From: Hyphomicrobiales bacterium
GTDB lineage: Bacteria; Pseudomonadota; Alphaproteobacteria; Rhizobiales; Rhizobiaceae
NCBI GenBank assembly: GCA_900469625.1
Contig: UBXV01000013.1
Span: forward strand, 1-64,000
Direction of reading: 5' to 3'
DNA length: 64,000 nt
Positions within the stretch are counted from its first letter, which is position 1; each line of letters opens with the position of its first letter. The notes beneath the pieces were generated by a model that saw nothing but the letters and a program-made list of their open reading frames with translations, made no database searches and had not been told where the DNA came from. Shown here piece after piece: positions 18,065-27,700 of the stretch. The translations under genes were made by a program, and so were the position numbers.

Positions 18065-20031
18065 TGGTGATCAGGCAATTGGGCTTCCGTCGACTGTACT
18101 TGGCGTTTCTTCCCGTCAAATCCTCCATCGTTCATGGCAGCTGCCTCGCTCTTCTGGCGTCCTGCACCACAGACATCGTCGACAACGTCAATCCGAATAG
18201 CGAAATCGCCCGCAGCGTCCAGCAGGAGTATCGGCGGTTCGTAACCTCCGCGGAGGGCGAACTGGGCAGTCACACCACCGACAAGGACGGCAAGGTCGTG
18301 CGCTCGACCGAAACGACGATGGCCGGCAATGCCCGGGTCCCGCCGATGGTGGAAGGTCTTGCGATCGGCAAGGTTTCTGCCGGCGCCTACTGGGAAAAGG
18401 CGATGTCCGCGCGGCAGTCGCCTCGCGCCAAGACCGTCAATGTCCAGATCGACGACCTTCTCAACCGGATGCTGGATAACTCCAACCAGCTGGCGGCGTC
18501 GTCTGATATTCCCTTGATCCGCGAGACCGTCGTGACGGAAGCCGAGGGTCGGTTCGACACCTATGCTTTCGCCGACGGCAACGTCAAGAACAGCCAGACA
18601 CCACGCTCGAGCCTTCTGGAAACCGGAACGTCGTCGACAGCGCCAACGACACTCGACGAGGACGAAGCGTCCGTCGAATTTGGCCTTGGCCAACCCCTCA
18701 TCACCGGCGGCGAGCTCAGGCTCTCGCAGCGCCTCGGACGGCGCGACAGCAATTCTCAGTTCTTCGTTCCCAAGGACCAGGCCGACGCCAAATTGCGCCT
18801 GGAGTTGCGCCAGCCGCTGCTGAAGGGCGCCGGCGTCGATGTCAACTCGGCTCCGATGCGGCTTGCGCGCCTCGAGCGAGACCGCAGCGTTGCCGACTTC
18901 CAGCGCCAGATCGAGGACCAGTTCTCGGAAGTGGTCAGGTCCTACTGGACCCTTTACGCCGAACGCAGCCGCGTGCTGCAGCGACAAAGGCTTGTCGGCG
19001 AACTGAGGAATGTTTCGGGCCGGATCTCGGCGCGCACGGGACTGGACACGCTCGCCGGCGAAGCCGAACAGGCAACCGCCGCGATCAAGCGGGCAGAGGC
19101 GTCGATCATCCGCGCCCGAACCGGCGTCGACAACAGCGAGGCGCGCCTGTCGGCACTGCTCAGCGACAAGTCGCTGTTCGGCGACAACGTCGAGATCATC
19201 CCGTCGCAACGCCCGCTGAAGAAGTTCGTCGACGTGCCGCTCGAAGACGTGGCACTACTGGCGATCCAAAACCGTCCGGAGCTGAAGGCAGTGGCGTTGC
19301 AACTGCGCAGCGCCGAGCTGCAGGAAAAGGTGGCAAAGAACAACCTGCTTCCGGGTCTCGATCTCTACGCGGGGCTCTCCAACAGTGGCCTTTCCGGCAA
19401 CAATCATTATGGCGATGCCTGGGATGACCAGTTCGGCCAGACCGACGTGGACGTCGATGTCGGCGTCCGTTTGAAAGTGCCGCTTGGCAACACCAGCGAA
19501 CGCGCCTTGCACGAACGTCGGCGGATAGAAAAGCGCCAGCTCACGTCGCAGCTGCGCAATGTCAGCGACACGGTGCTCCTCGAAGCGCAGGTGGCGGTAC
19601 GCGAGGTGCGCAGCGCCTATGAGGAGATGCGCGCCCGCGAGGCCGAGCTGACAGCCGTCAATACCGAGATCGGTGCGCTCCAGGCCCGGGCCGATGAGGG
19701 CCTTGAAAGCGGCAGCGCCTTTCTTGCAACCCTCATTTCGGGGCTTGAAGACCGGACCCAGGCCGAAGAGCGGCTGATGGAGTCGGCGGTGACCTATAAC
19801 CTGGCCCTCTATGCACTCGAGCGCGCCGCCGGTACAATGCTGACCGTGCGCGGGATCGAGGCCAAGCGCGTTGCCTCGGGCGACCTCGACTATATCAAGG
19901 TCACCAAAAAGAACGGCAAGCAGCCCACTGACGGTGCGGCAAGCAAGGACATTCTGACCGACCCGCAGGCGATCCGCAGCAAGAGTTCAGCGTCCGGGAA
20001 AAGCAATGGCAACAAGGTGCCGCAACAATAG
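18064..20031 (+). CDS. TolC-family outer-membrane efflux lipoprotein
   Basis: A 655-residue OEP/TolC-type protein. The N-terminal hydrophobic stretch ends in LLASC with the cysteine at residue 34, so it is probably lipid-anchored. Two OEP repeats are visible. The first includes VEFGLGQPLITGGELRLSQR and RLELRQPLLKGAGVDVNSA. The second includes ALLAIQNRPELKAVALQLRS, the typical substrate-tunnel helix start, then VGVRLKVPLGN. Long helices (VRSYWTLYAERSRVLQRQRL; VREVRSAYEEMRAREAEL) match the trans-periplasmic barrel. The first ~115 residues and the basic/Ser-rich C-terminus are extra. It starts a five-gene plus-strand cluster and overlaps the next gene by 26 bp. It should form the outer-membrane exit of that system. 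Confidence 0.88.
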   Translation: MVIRQLGFRRLYLAFLPVKSSIVHGSCLALLASCTTDIVDNVNPNSEIARSVQQEYRRFVTSAEGELGSHTTDKDGKVVRSTETTMAGNARVPPMVEGLAIGKVSAGAYWEKAMSARQSPRAKTVNVQIDDLLNRMLDNSNQLAASSDIPLIRETVVTEAEGRFDTYAFADGNVKNSQTPRSSLLETGTSSTAPTTLDEDEASVEFGLGQPLITGGELRLSQRLGRRDSNSQFFVPKDQADAKLRLELRQPLLKGAGVDVNSAPMRLARLERDRSVADFQRQIEDQFSEVVRSYWTLYAERSRVLQRQRLVGELRNVSGRISARTGLDTLAGEAEQATAAIKRAEASIIRARTGVDNSEARLSALLSDKSLFGDNVEIIPSQRPLKKFVDVPLEDVALLAIQNRPELKAVALQLRSAELQEKVAKNNLLPGLDLYAGLSNSGLSGNNHYGDAWDDQFGQTDVDVDVGVRLKVPLGNTSERALHERRRIEKRQLTSQLRNVSDTVLLEAQVAVREVRSAYEEMRAREAELTAVNTEIGALQARADEGLESGSAFLATLISGLEDRTQAEERLMESAVTYNLALYALERAAGTMLTVRGIEAKRVASGDLDYIKVTKKNGKQPTDGAASKDILTDPQAIRSKSSASGKSNGNKVPQQ

Positions 20032-20863
20032 GCACGTCGCGCGACTGATCGGCGTGGCGTTGGCGACCGCACTGGCCGGTGCGGCGATGGCGGAAGACTG
20101 CAATCTGCAGCACGTCGAAGGGTTTACCGAGCCGGCGGCCACGGTCGAAGTGGCTGCGCGTGAACCCGGCATCGTGGCGACAATGCGCGCCGAAGTGGGG
20201 CAACGGGTGTCCGCCGGCGACGTGCTTGCCGAACTCGACAAGACGATCGCTCAGGGCGAGGTCGACAGCGCGCGCGTGCGGGCTCTCGCCAATGGCCGGA
20301 TCGCGATCGCCGAGGCGCGGCGGGACCTTGCACGCCGCAAGATGACGGAAGTCGCCAAGCTCGAGAAATCAAGAGCGGTCCGTCCGCTCGAAATCATCGA
20401 GGCGCGCGCCGAACTGCAGGTCGCGGAAGCGGAGGTCGAGGCCGTTCTCGATGAGCGCCGTACCGCAGAACTGGCGCTTGCAAGCGCTGTCGCGCACCTC
20501 TCACTGCTCGATATCAAAGCGCCGTTTGACGGCGTGGTGAGCGCGATCCATCGAAAGCAATCGGAGCTTGCGGGCGCCGGCGGAGATGCGCGGCTCGTCA
20601 CCCTGTTGAAACTGGAAACGCTGAACGCCGACTTCTTCGTACCCGTCGCCTGCTTCGGCGATATCAGCGCCGGCATGCCGCTCGACGTGAGGCTTGCGCG
20701 CGAAGGGCGCGTGCTCAAGGCGCAGGTCCGCGACGTCGGCTCCGAGATCGACGCGCCAACCGGCCTGCGGCGGATCGGCATCGAAATTGCCAACCCGGAC
20801 TACAGGCTCCTGAGCGGCGAGCGCATCGTCATCAGCCTGCCCATCCGAACGGCGCTGCGATGA
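20006..20863 (+). CDS. Periplasmic HlyD/MFP-type adaptor subunit
   Basis: A 285-residue secreted adaptor. The signal peptide is VARLIGVALATALAGAAMA, cleaved before EDC. The N-terminal lipoyl half (GIVATMRAEVGQRVSAGDVL) leads into a coiled-coil hairpin (about residues 80-160, rich in Ala/Glu/Arg). The second lipoyl half contains LLDIKAPFDGVVSAIHRKQS, and a beta-barrel domain follows. It is soluble and lacks a membrane anchor, unlike T1SS HlyD. The two cysteines (about residues 31 and 217) could form a disulfide. The gene starts inside the TolC gene with GGGAAAAGC upstream and overlaps the next start by 4 bp. It probably joins the TolC-type exit to the membrane components encoded downstream. 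Confidence 0.86.
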   Translation: MATRCRNNRHVARLIGVALATALAGAAMAEDCNLQHVEGFTEPAATVEVAAREPGIVATMRAEVGQRVSAGDVLAELDKTIAQGEVDSARVRALANGRIAIAEARRDLARRKMTEVAKLEKSRAVRPLEIIEARAELQVAEAEVEAVLDERRTAELALASAVAHLSLLDIKAPFDGVVSAIHRKQSELAGAGGDARLVTLLKLETLNADFFVPVACFGDISAGMPLDVRLAREGRVLKAQVRDVGSEIDAPTGLRRIGIEIANPDYRLLSGERIVISLPIRTALR

Positions 20864-22632
20864 AGCACGTCCCGCCACAGGAGGAGATACCGACGACGAC
20901 CGCCACCGGGCCGAACGCCGCGGACGCGACTTCTGCGCATCGACGCCTGCAGGCCCTTGCGGCCGAACTTGCCAGCGGCAAGGGAACGCCCGAACACATC
21001 CAGTCCGGAATTCTGACCGCACTCGCCGAATTGCTGGATGCCGACGCCGTCGCATTCGTGACCGAGCGAGACGGCTCGCTTGCCGTGCGCGACCTCGCCC
21101 TCGACGCACGGCACCGCGCCGCCCACCTGGCGATCGGAAACGAGTTTCGGATGGCGGCCAGCGAGGTCTTGCGGACGTCCAGAGCGCGGACAGAACCTTC
21201 GCGCGTCGTGCCGGCGGCTGTTCTCCTGGCAACCCCACTCGTCGACGGTCGAAGCGTTATCGCCGCGATCAAGGCGGGGTCGGAGAAAAACCTGTCATCC
21301 GTGAAAACGACGCTGGAACTGGCGGCGCTGGCCATGAACACGGCCAGGAGCCAGCGCGAAGCGCCGCTCGTCTCGACGTTGTCGCGCCTGATGGGGACAC
21401 TCGAAGAGGCCACCAGCGGGCAAGCCGACGATCTCGCCACCCGGCTTGCCTCCGCCTTCGGCGCGCGGCTGGTCCTGTTGTCCGACAACGGCGGCGCCAT
21501 CCTTGCCACGGCGCCAAAATCGACCATGCGTCCAGACACCCCGGCCCATGGCGCGGCCACGCAGCTGATTGCGCGCGCGACGGCCCTCGGGCGGCCGATT
21601 ATCGAGCGCGCCGCGGCCAACGAAAACGACACGCTCGCCCACCAGCTGTCGGCGTCCACGGTGGTGGCGCTGCCCATGGGCGATGAACAGCGGCGGCGAC
21701 GGTCGGTCCTGATCCTCGTCGAGCCGGACCCCGTCTTTGCGGCACTCGATGCCGAAGGCTGGCGGGTCGTCCAGGCCCTCCTTGCGCCTTTTTCCGGCGC
21801 ATCACCGCTCAGACGCGAAAGGACGAGCCGGCGCCCGAGCAAAAAGACAATGCTGACGGCCCTCGCACTCGCGGTCGTGGCGGCGGCCCTGTTCATTCCG
21901 GTTCCCGACCGCATCCGCGCCGAAGCCGAACTCGAACCGGAAAGCAGAAACTTCGTATCGGCGAGTTTCAGCGGTGTCCTCAGAGAGGCGAAGGTCAAGC
22001 CCGGCGACGTGGTCACTGCCGGCGATACGATTGCCACACTCGAAGGTGAAGCGCTGGCGCTTGCGCGCAACACGGCGGCCGCGAAGGCGGAAGAAGCGTT
22101 CCGGCGGCGCGATGCCGCCATTCGCGAGAAACGTGTCACCGAAGCCGAGCTGGCGAGAAACGAGGGCGAGGCGGCTGCGGCCGAGCGCGACCTTCTGGAC
22201 TGGCAGCTGGCCAGCTTGGAACTCAAGGCGCCAGTCGACGGCGTGGTGCTTGCAAGCCCGCTTGAACAATCGGCCGGCGCGCCGGTGCGCGAAGGCGATG
22301 TGATCGCCGAGATCGCCCCGCTAGCGCGTGTCCGCGTGCGCTTCGATGTTCCGGTCGAGAGCCTGGCGCGCATGGAGGGTGTTTCCAAGGCGGCGCTCTA
22401 TATGGACGGCGCCGCCGCCAACGCCATCGGGATCGCGCAGTTCACCGCAGCGCCCGAAGCCGAAACGATCGGTGGGCGGACCGTGCTCCCGCTTCGCGCC
22501 GCCATCGACAACCCGGGCAATGCGCTGCGCCCCGGGCAGCGGGGCGTCGTCGTTCTCCCCACCGGCACGTCACGCCTCGGCGACATTCTCTTTCGCGATG
22601 CGTGGATCGCGCTCAGGCGGTGGTGGCGCTGA
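20860..22632 (+). CDS. Membrane adaptor: GAF-like cytosolic region, one TM helix, HlyD domain
   Basis: A 590-residue fusion. Residues ~30-165 and ~170-320 look like two GAF-type halves (ILTALAELLDADAVAFVTER; LASAFGARLVLLSDNGGAI), predicted cytosolic. A basic linker (RRPSKK) and a single helix (MLTALALAVVAAALFIPVP, about 330-348) follow. The periplasmic HlyD unit has SASFSGVLREAKVKPGDVV, a short Ala/Glu-rich hairpin, LELKAPVDGVVLASPLEQ, and a beta-barrel ending TVLPLRAAIDNPGNALRPGQ. An adaptor with an intracellular ligand-sensing region suggests gating of export by a cytosolic signal. That is inference: no ligand residues can be assigned. It overlaps both neighbours (ATGA at 20860; TGATG at 22632). 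Confidence 0.84.
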   Translation: MKHVPPQEEIPTTTATGPNAADATSAHRRLQALAAELASGKGTPEHIQSGILTALAELLDADAVAFVTERDGSLAVRDLALDARHRAAHLAIGNEFRMAASEVLRTSRARTEPSRVVPAAVLLATPLVDGRSVIAAIKAGSEKNLSSVKTTLELAALAMNTARSQREAPLVSTLSRLMGTLEEATSGQADDLATRLASAFGARLVLLSDNGGAILATAPKSTMRPDTPAHGAATQLIARATALGRPIIERAAANENDTLAHQLSASTVVALPMGDEQRRRRSVLILVEPDPVFAALDAEGWRVVQALLAPFSGASPLRRERTSRRPSKKTMLTALALAVVAAALFIPVPDRIRAEAELEPESRNFVSASFSGVLREAKVKPGDVVTAGDTIATLEGEALALARNTAAAKAEEAFRRRDAAIREKRVTEAELARNEGEAAAAERDLLDWQLASLELKAPVDGVVLASPLEQSAGAPVREGDVIAEIAPLARVRVRFDVPVESLARMEGVSKAALYMDGAAANAIGIAQFTAAPEAETIGGRTVLPLRAAIDNPGNALRPGQRGVVVLPTGTSRLGDILFRDAWIALRRWWR

Positions 22633-24698
22633 TGAGTGGCGAACTCCCTCAACTGCGGCCGGAGTTGCGCTTCGTCTATCGCGACGAAGGCGCTCGCTCG
22701 GCTGTGATCATCGAGGGCCCGCTAAGCGGCACTTTCTGCGAGACAGATCACGAAACCGCCGCCTTCGCGCGGATGCTCACCGGCACGCGCACCGCCGAGG
22801 AAGCGCTTGCGAGCCTCAGGCTCGACCTGCCGGGCGTTGCGATCACGCCCTCCGACGTTCCCTCGCTCGTCGACGAACTGCGCCGGCACGGACTGCTTGT
22901 TGGCTCCGACGCCGCCACACCGACGAAAACAGGGGCAAGGCGGATTGGCCTGATCTCCCAGCGCATCCGGCTCGGAGCCTGGGATCGCTTCTTTGCGACC
23001 TGCGCCATGCGGTTGCGCTGGCTCTACGGTCCGGTCGGCCTGATCGCCTGGTCGGCGCTGCTCATCGCCGGACTTGCCGAGCTGGTCGGTCACTGGTCGA
23101 GCTTCCGCCTCGAGCTCGGCACGCTTTTCAGCCCCGACATGGTCATCATGCTCTGGGTGGCGTGGGTGGTCAGCAAAGCGTGGCACGAGTTTCAGCATGG
23201 CGTCGTTGCCCGGCTCTACGGCGTCGAGGTTCGCGAAGTCGGCATCCTGTTCATCCTGTTCCTGCCGCTCGGCGCCTATGTCGACGTCACCGGCGCGTGG
23301 CGCGTCACGGGCCGGTGGCGACGGCTGCACATCACCGCCGCTGGCATCATGGGCGAACTTGCGCTTGGCGCGGCCGCGGTCCTGCTGTGGTCCGGCGCCG
23401 AGCATGGATTGTGGCGCGCGTTCCTGCAGTCGCTCATCGTCGCCACCACCGTCAGCACGCTGGTGTTCAATGCCAATCCGCTGATGCGATACGATGGTTA
23501 TTATGCGCTGGTCGACCTGTTCGGCGTGTCCAACCTCTACCAGCGCGGCATGTCGGCAACGCGCGACAGGGCCATCTTCCTGTTATCCGGGTTACGGCCG
23601 CGGATCGCCGAAAGCCGGTGGATCGAGCTCTATGGCTGGCTTGCCATGGTCTGGCGCGTCGTCGCCGCCACCACCTTGACGATCGTCGCCACCCATCTCG
23701 CGTTCGGCTTCGGCCTCGTCCTGGGCGCCGTGGTCGTCTGGAGCATGGTGGTCGCTCCCCTCCTAGGCTTTGCGCGTTCGCTTTGGGGCGTGCAGCGGGG
23801 CAATCCGAGACCGCTGGCGCTGCGCATCGCCGCCGCTGCCGCCGCGCTCGTGTTTTTGTGGTTCCTGCCGCTTCCGACCTGGATCTCCGCGCCTGGCATC
23901 ATCGCCTACCGCGACGCCCAGCAGATCCGAGCGACAAGTGCGGGTATGGTCACGGATATCGGCGTCAGCACGGGCGACATGGTCACGCCCGGAACGCCGC
24001 TCATCACCCTTGCCAATCCATCGCTCGACGCCGACCATCGCCGATTGATCGCCCGTCGCGACGGGACGCGCATTCTCCTCGCACGGGCACAGAGCCTGGC
24101 CGATCCGGCCGCGCAACAGGGCGCGCGACAAGCCCTGTCCGCGATGGAGGAGGAGATCGCCGACACGCAAACACGGCTTGCCGGGCTGAAGGTTACAGCA
24201 CCGCGCGCCGGCATTCTGTTCGGCAAGGATATTGATGCACTGGCAGGCCGCTGGGTCGCACGCGGCGAACTGATCGGCGAAATCGGCGAGCCGTCGCAGC
24301 TCGAGGTCCGGGTGTGGTTGCGGCCAGCCGATGTCGAGATGTTGCATGCGAACGGATCCGATCTCAGCTTTCGCTCGATCGGCTTTGCCGCGCCTGCCGT
24401 TCCGATTTCCCTCACGCGGCTCGATCCCGTCGCCAGCAATGCGCTGCCGCCACCGGCGATCACCGCAGAAGGCGGCGGTCCGCTGGCGATCGACCTTCGG
24501 CAGAAGGACCACAAGCTCGCCGATGTTCGCTTCAGCTCGCGTTTCGCGCCCAAGACGAAGCCCGACGGCTGGCTTGCCGGCGTGCCCGGCACGCTCACAT
24601 CAGGCGTCCGGTGGAAGACGGCCGGCAGTTCGATCCGTGAATGGTTGGAGAATGTTAACCTGGGACACCTGCCGCAATGGGCAAAGCCCCGAACCTGA
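22632..24698 (+). CDS. Site-2-protease-like (M50) membrane protein fused to a HlyD adaptor domain
   Basis: A 688-residue protein. A cytosolic N-terminal ~110 residues may be a small winged/PqqD-like region (AAFARMLTGTRTAEEALASL). A membrane block of about 8 helices (residues ~130-415) carries the zinc motif WHEFQHG (HExxH at 185-189) and NPLMRYDG at 282-289, with the third-ligand Asp at 288. These are hallmarks of M50 intramembrane proteases. From about residue 420 a periplasmic HlyD-like unit follows (SAGMVTDIGVSTGDMVTPGT; LAGLKVTAPRAGILFGKDID; VRVWLRPADVEML). ATG 22632 overlaps the upstream stop as TGATG; ten more upstream codons are open but unlikely. The fusion implies that a protease is built into a tripartite envelope channel. 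Confidence 0.86.
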   Translation: MSGELPQLRPELRFVYRDEGARSAVIIEGPLSGTFCETDHETAAFARMLTGTRTAEEALASLRLDLPGVAITPSDVPSLVDELRRHGLLVGSDAATPTKTGARRIGLISQRIRLGAWDRFFATCAMRLRWLYGPVGLIAWSALLIAGLAELVGHWSSFRLELGTLFSPDMVIMLWVAWVVSKAWHEFQHGVVARLYGVEVREVGILFILFLPLGAYVDVTGAWRVTGRWRRLHITAAGIMGELALGAAAVLLWSGAEHGLWRAFLQSLIVATTVSTLVFNANPLMRYDGYYALVDLFGVSNLYQRGMSATRDRAIFLLSGLRPRIAESRWIELYGWLAMVWRVVAATTLTIVATHLAFGFGLVLGAVVVWSMVVAPLLGFARSLWGVQRGNPRPLALRIAAAAAALVFLWFLPLPTWISAPGIIAYRDAQQIRATSAGMVTDIGVSTGDMVTPGTPLITLANPSLDADHRRLIARRDGTRILLARAQSLADPAAQQGARQALSAMEEEIADTQTRLAGLKVTAPRAGILFGKDIDALAGRWVARGELIGEIGEPSQLEVRVWLRPADVEMLHANGSDLSFRSIGFAAPAVPISLTRLDPVASNALPPPAITAEGGGPLAIDLRQKDHKLADVRFSSRFAPKTKPDGWLAGVPGTLTSGVRWKTAGSSIREWLENVNLGHLPQWAKPRT

Positions 24699-24763
24699 GC
24701 TAGCATGCGCCTGCCACTATGGAATTGCGTGAACCCCTGGACATGACGGCAAGGGATATTGCA

Positions 24764-27700
24764 ATGTTTTACAATCGTGGACAGTCCTACACACCGCGTA
24801 TCCGCCGCCTCGAAGACAGGGTGTTGCTCAATGCCACGCCCGAGGCGACCGTCGTCGACCTGCCCGACCAGGAACTGATCAACGACAGCTTCTCGTTTGC
24901 CGTCAATTTCGACAATACCTCGACCGCTCCGGCGGATATCGGCTACGGCCCGTTCGTCGACGTCACCGTCGAGCCCGGCGTCGACATCAACAGCGTGACC
25001 TATCTTGGCACACCCGTCACGGCCCAGACCGTCGGCACATGGGACGGCGCCAACTGGGTCGATGCGGGCGGCAACGTCGTCTCCGCGCATCCGCTCGGCG
25101 CCAACATGGCCCCGCCCACCGGCACGGAAATCGGCCAGACCTGGATCAACATTCTCGTGCCGTTCGGCAGCTACGCGCCGGACCAGCCGGTCGCCCGCCT
25201 CGATTTCACCGCCACGCTTGCCGAAAGCCCAGACGGCATCGAACCGGGCGCCGTGCCCGGCGATCCGATCGACATAACCGCACGCGCCGGCTTCCAGTTC
25301 GGTGCCGACGCGCTCGACAATCCAACGACCGACGCGCCGATCCAGCAGGGCGGCACCAGTTCCGATGCGATTACGCCGATCGTCATGCGGCTGGAAAAAG
25401 CCGTGCAACTGCCGGAAGGCGAGACGGCGCAAGGACCCAACTTCCCGTTCACCTACACGATCTCGATCGACGTCGCGACCAACATCACGGTCAGCAACGT
25501 CAACGTCAGGGATCTGCTGCCGACCAACCTGTTTTTCCTGAACGCCACCACGAGTGCGGCCGCAACCAGCGCCATCGCGCCGGGCGTCGGAGGCACGCCG
25601 CAAGGCATCCCCGGCCTCGACACGGTAACGACGGCCGAATGGTCCTTTGCCAGTGTCGTCGGCAGAGCCGGCACCGGCGATATCGTCATCACCCTGTCGG
25701 CCTATGTTCCCGAGCGCGATGCGGCGGGCGTCGAGATCATCGACCCCTTGAACCCTCATATCGCGATTGCCACCAACAATGCCAGCGCGGATGCCATGTA
25801 CAACGGCATCCCGGTCGACGGCACGACGGCCGGCGACCTTCAGGACAGCGTCGACATCATCATCCGTCCCTACACGGTTCTGAAAACGGTCGCCGTGGAA
25901 GGCGGCGGCCCGCCGGTTCCCGGCAAGTTCCTGCGCTACCAGGTCGAAGTCGACATCTCCGACTATCAGGCCTTCCAGTCGGTGATCATGAACGACGTGC
26001 TGTCGGACGGGTTGACCTTCGATACGACCGACAATGCCAGCCTGGAACACATCCCCGTGCTGCAACTGGTGCAAAACGGCCAGGTGATCCTGATCGACCT
26101 GCGACGGGTCGTGCTGCCGGGCGATGCACCCGAAATTCAGACGGCGTTCCAGGCAAACGGAACCGAAACCTTGACCTTCCTGGTCGGCAATGCCCTGCGC
26201 AACCACGGCTATGACGAACGATTGGTGGGCGATCTCTTCAACGGCGACCCGCAACAGGGCGCAACCACGCTGACGCTCGTCTATTTCGCGCGGATCGAGG
26301 AGAACTACCGCGTCACGACCCGCGGCGCGGTCGTCGTCAACGACCAGTTGTCCAACAGCATCAACATGACGGCGAACAGCGCAGTGCCCGGCGGCGGAGC
26401 AGCGGATCCGGACGGCTCGCAAAGCAGCGTCACCGTGCCAGCTCCGGCGCCGCAGAAGTCCGTCTATGCGGTCAATGGCACGGTCGGCAATCCGGGGACC
26501 GTGTCACCCGGCGACCTCGTCACCTACCGGATCCGCATCGTGCTCACGAGCGACAACGTCAACGACCTCGTCATCACCGACTATCTGCCGCTGCCCGTCT
26601 ATGACGTCGACCCCAACAGCAGCGGTCAGCAGAACAGCAACGGCTTCACCTTTGTCGATACACAGGGCGGCGTGCCCATCGCCTACACCATCATCCGCGG
26701 ACCGGACGACACCCTGACGGGCGCGGGCAGGGTCGCGGGCGCCCCCTCGGTCTCCACCAACGATCTGACCAATGCTCTGCGCATGGCGTTTCAAAATTTC
26801 GCCGAGGACGCGAATGTCGGCGGCATCATCGATCTGCTCTATACCGTGGTCGCCACCGACCAGCCATTCGCCGATGGCCTGCTGCTGGTCAACCAGGCCG
26901 TTATCCAGACCGGCGACAGTCAGAACACGATCGTTCTCGAGCAGAACACGATCGGCCAGATCATCCTGCGCCAGCCGGTGCTGTCGCTGACCAAGGGTGT
27001 CGTCGCAACCAACGCCAATGGCGCCGTCGACAATTCGCTTGCCTTCAATCCCTCAGCCGTCGGACCGTCGAAACTGACGTTCGCGGTTGGCACGCCGGGT
27101 TTCAGCACGACCTCGCCCTTGACCAGCGCCGACCTGCTGGCCACGCCGATCACCAGCGACCTCTCCGGCATCGATGCCGGCGACACCGTGAAGTTCGCGA
27201 TCGTCATCCAGAACACCGGCGGGCAGGACGCCTTCGATATCCTGATCAGGGATCAGCTCCCGCCCGGCTTCATCATTCCACCCGGCGCCGTGCTGCAGCT
27301 TGATGTGCGTTATGGCGATGGCACAGCCGTCGCATCCTTCAGCGGCGATCTGTTCGGCCCGGGTGGATTGCTGATATCGGACAACCCTGGAACCGGTTCG
27401 ATTGCAGCCGACGGCGCCAATGACGGCCGCAACATCATCATCATCACCTACCAGTTGATCGCCGACGACACGATCGACCCGGGGATCACCGTTCAAAATG
27501 CCGCGGAACTCGTGTCCTACGCCGCCAACGAAGGCGGCGCCGACTTTACCGCAGGGGTCGATGGCCAGTTTACCGACCAGGTGGCGCTGGTCACACAAGG
27601 GGTAACGATCGGCAAGCGGCTGATCGCAACCGACCAGCCCTTTACCTCCGGCAACGACCTGACGATCGGCGAAATCGCGACGTTTCAGGTTGCCGTTACC

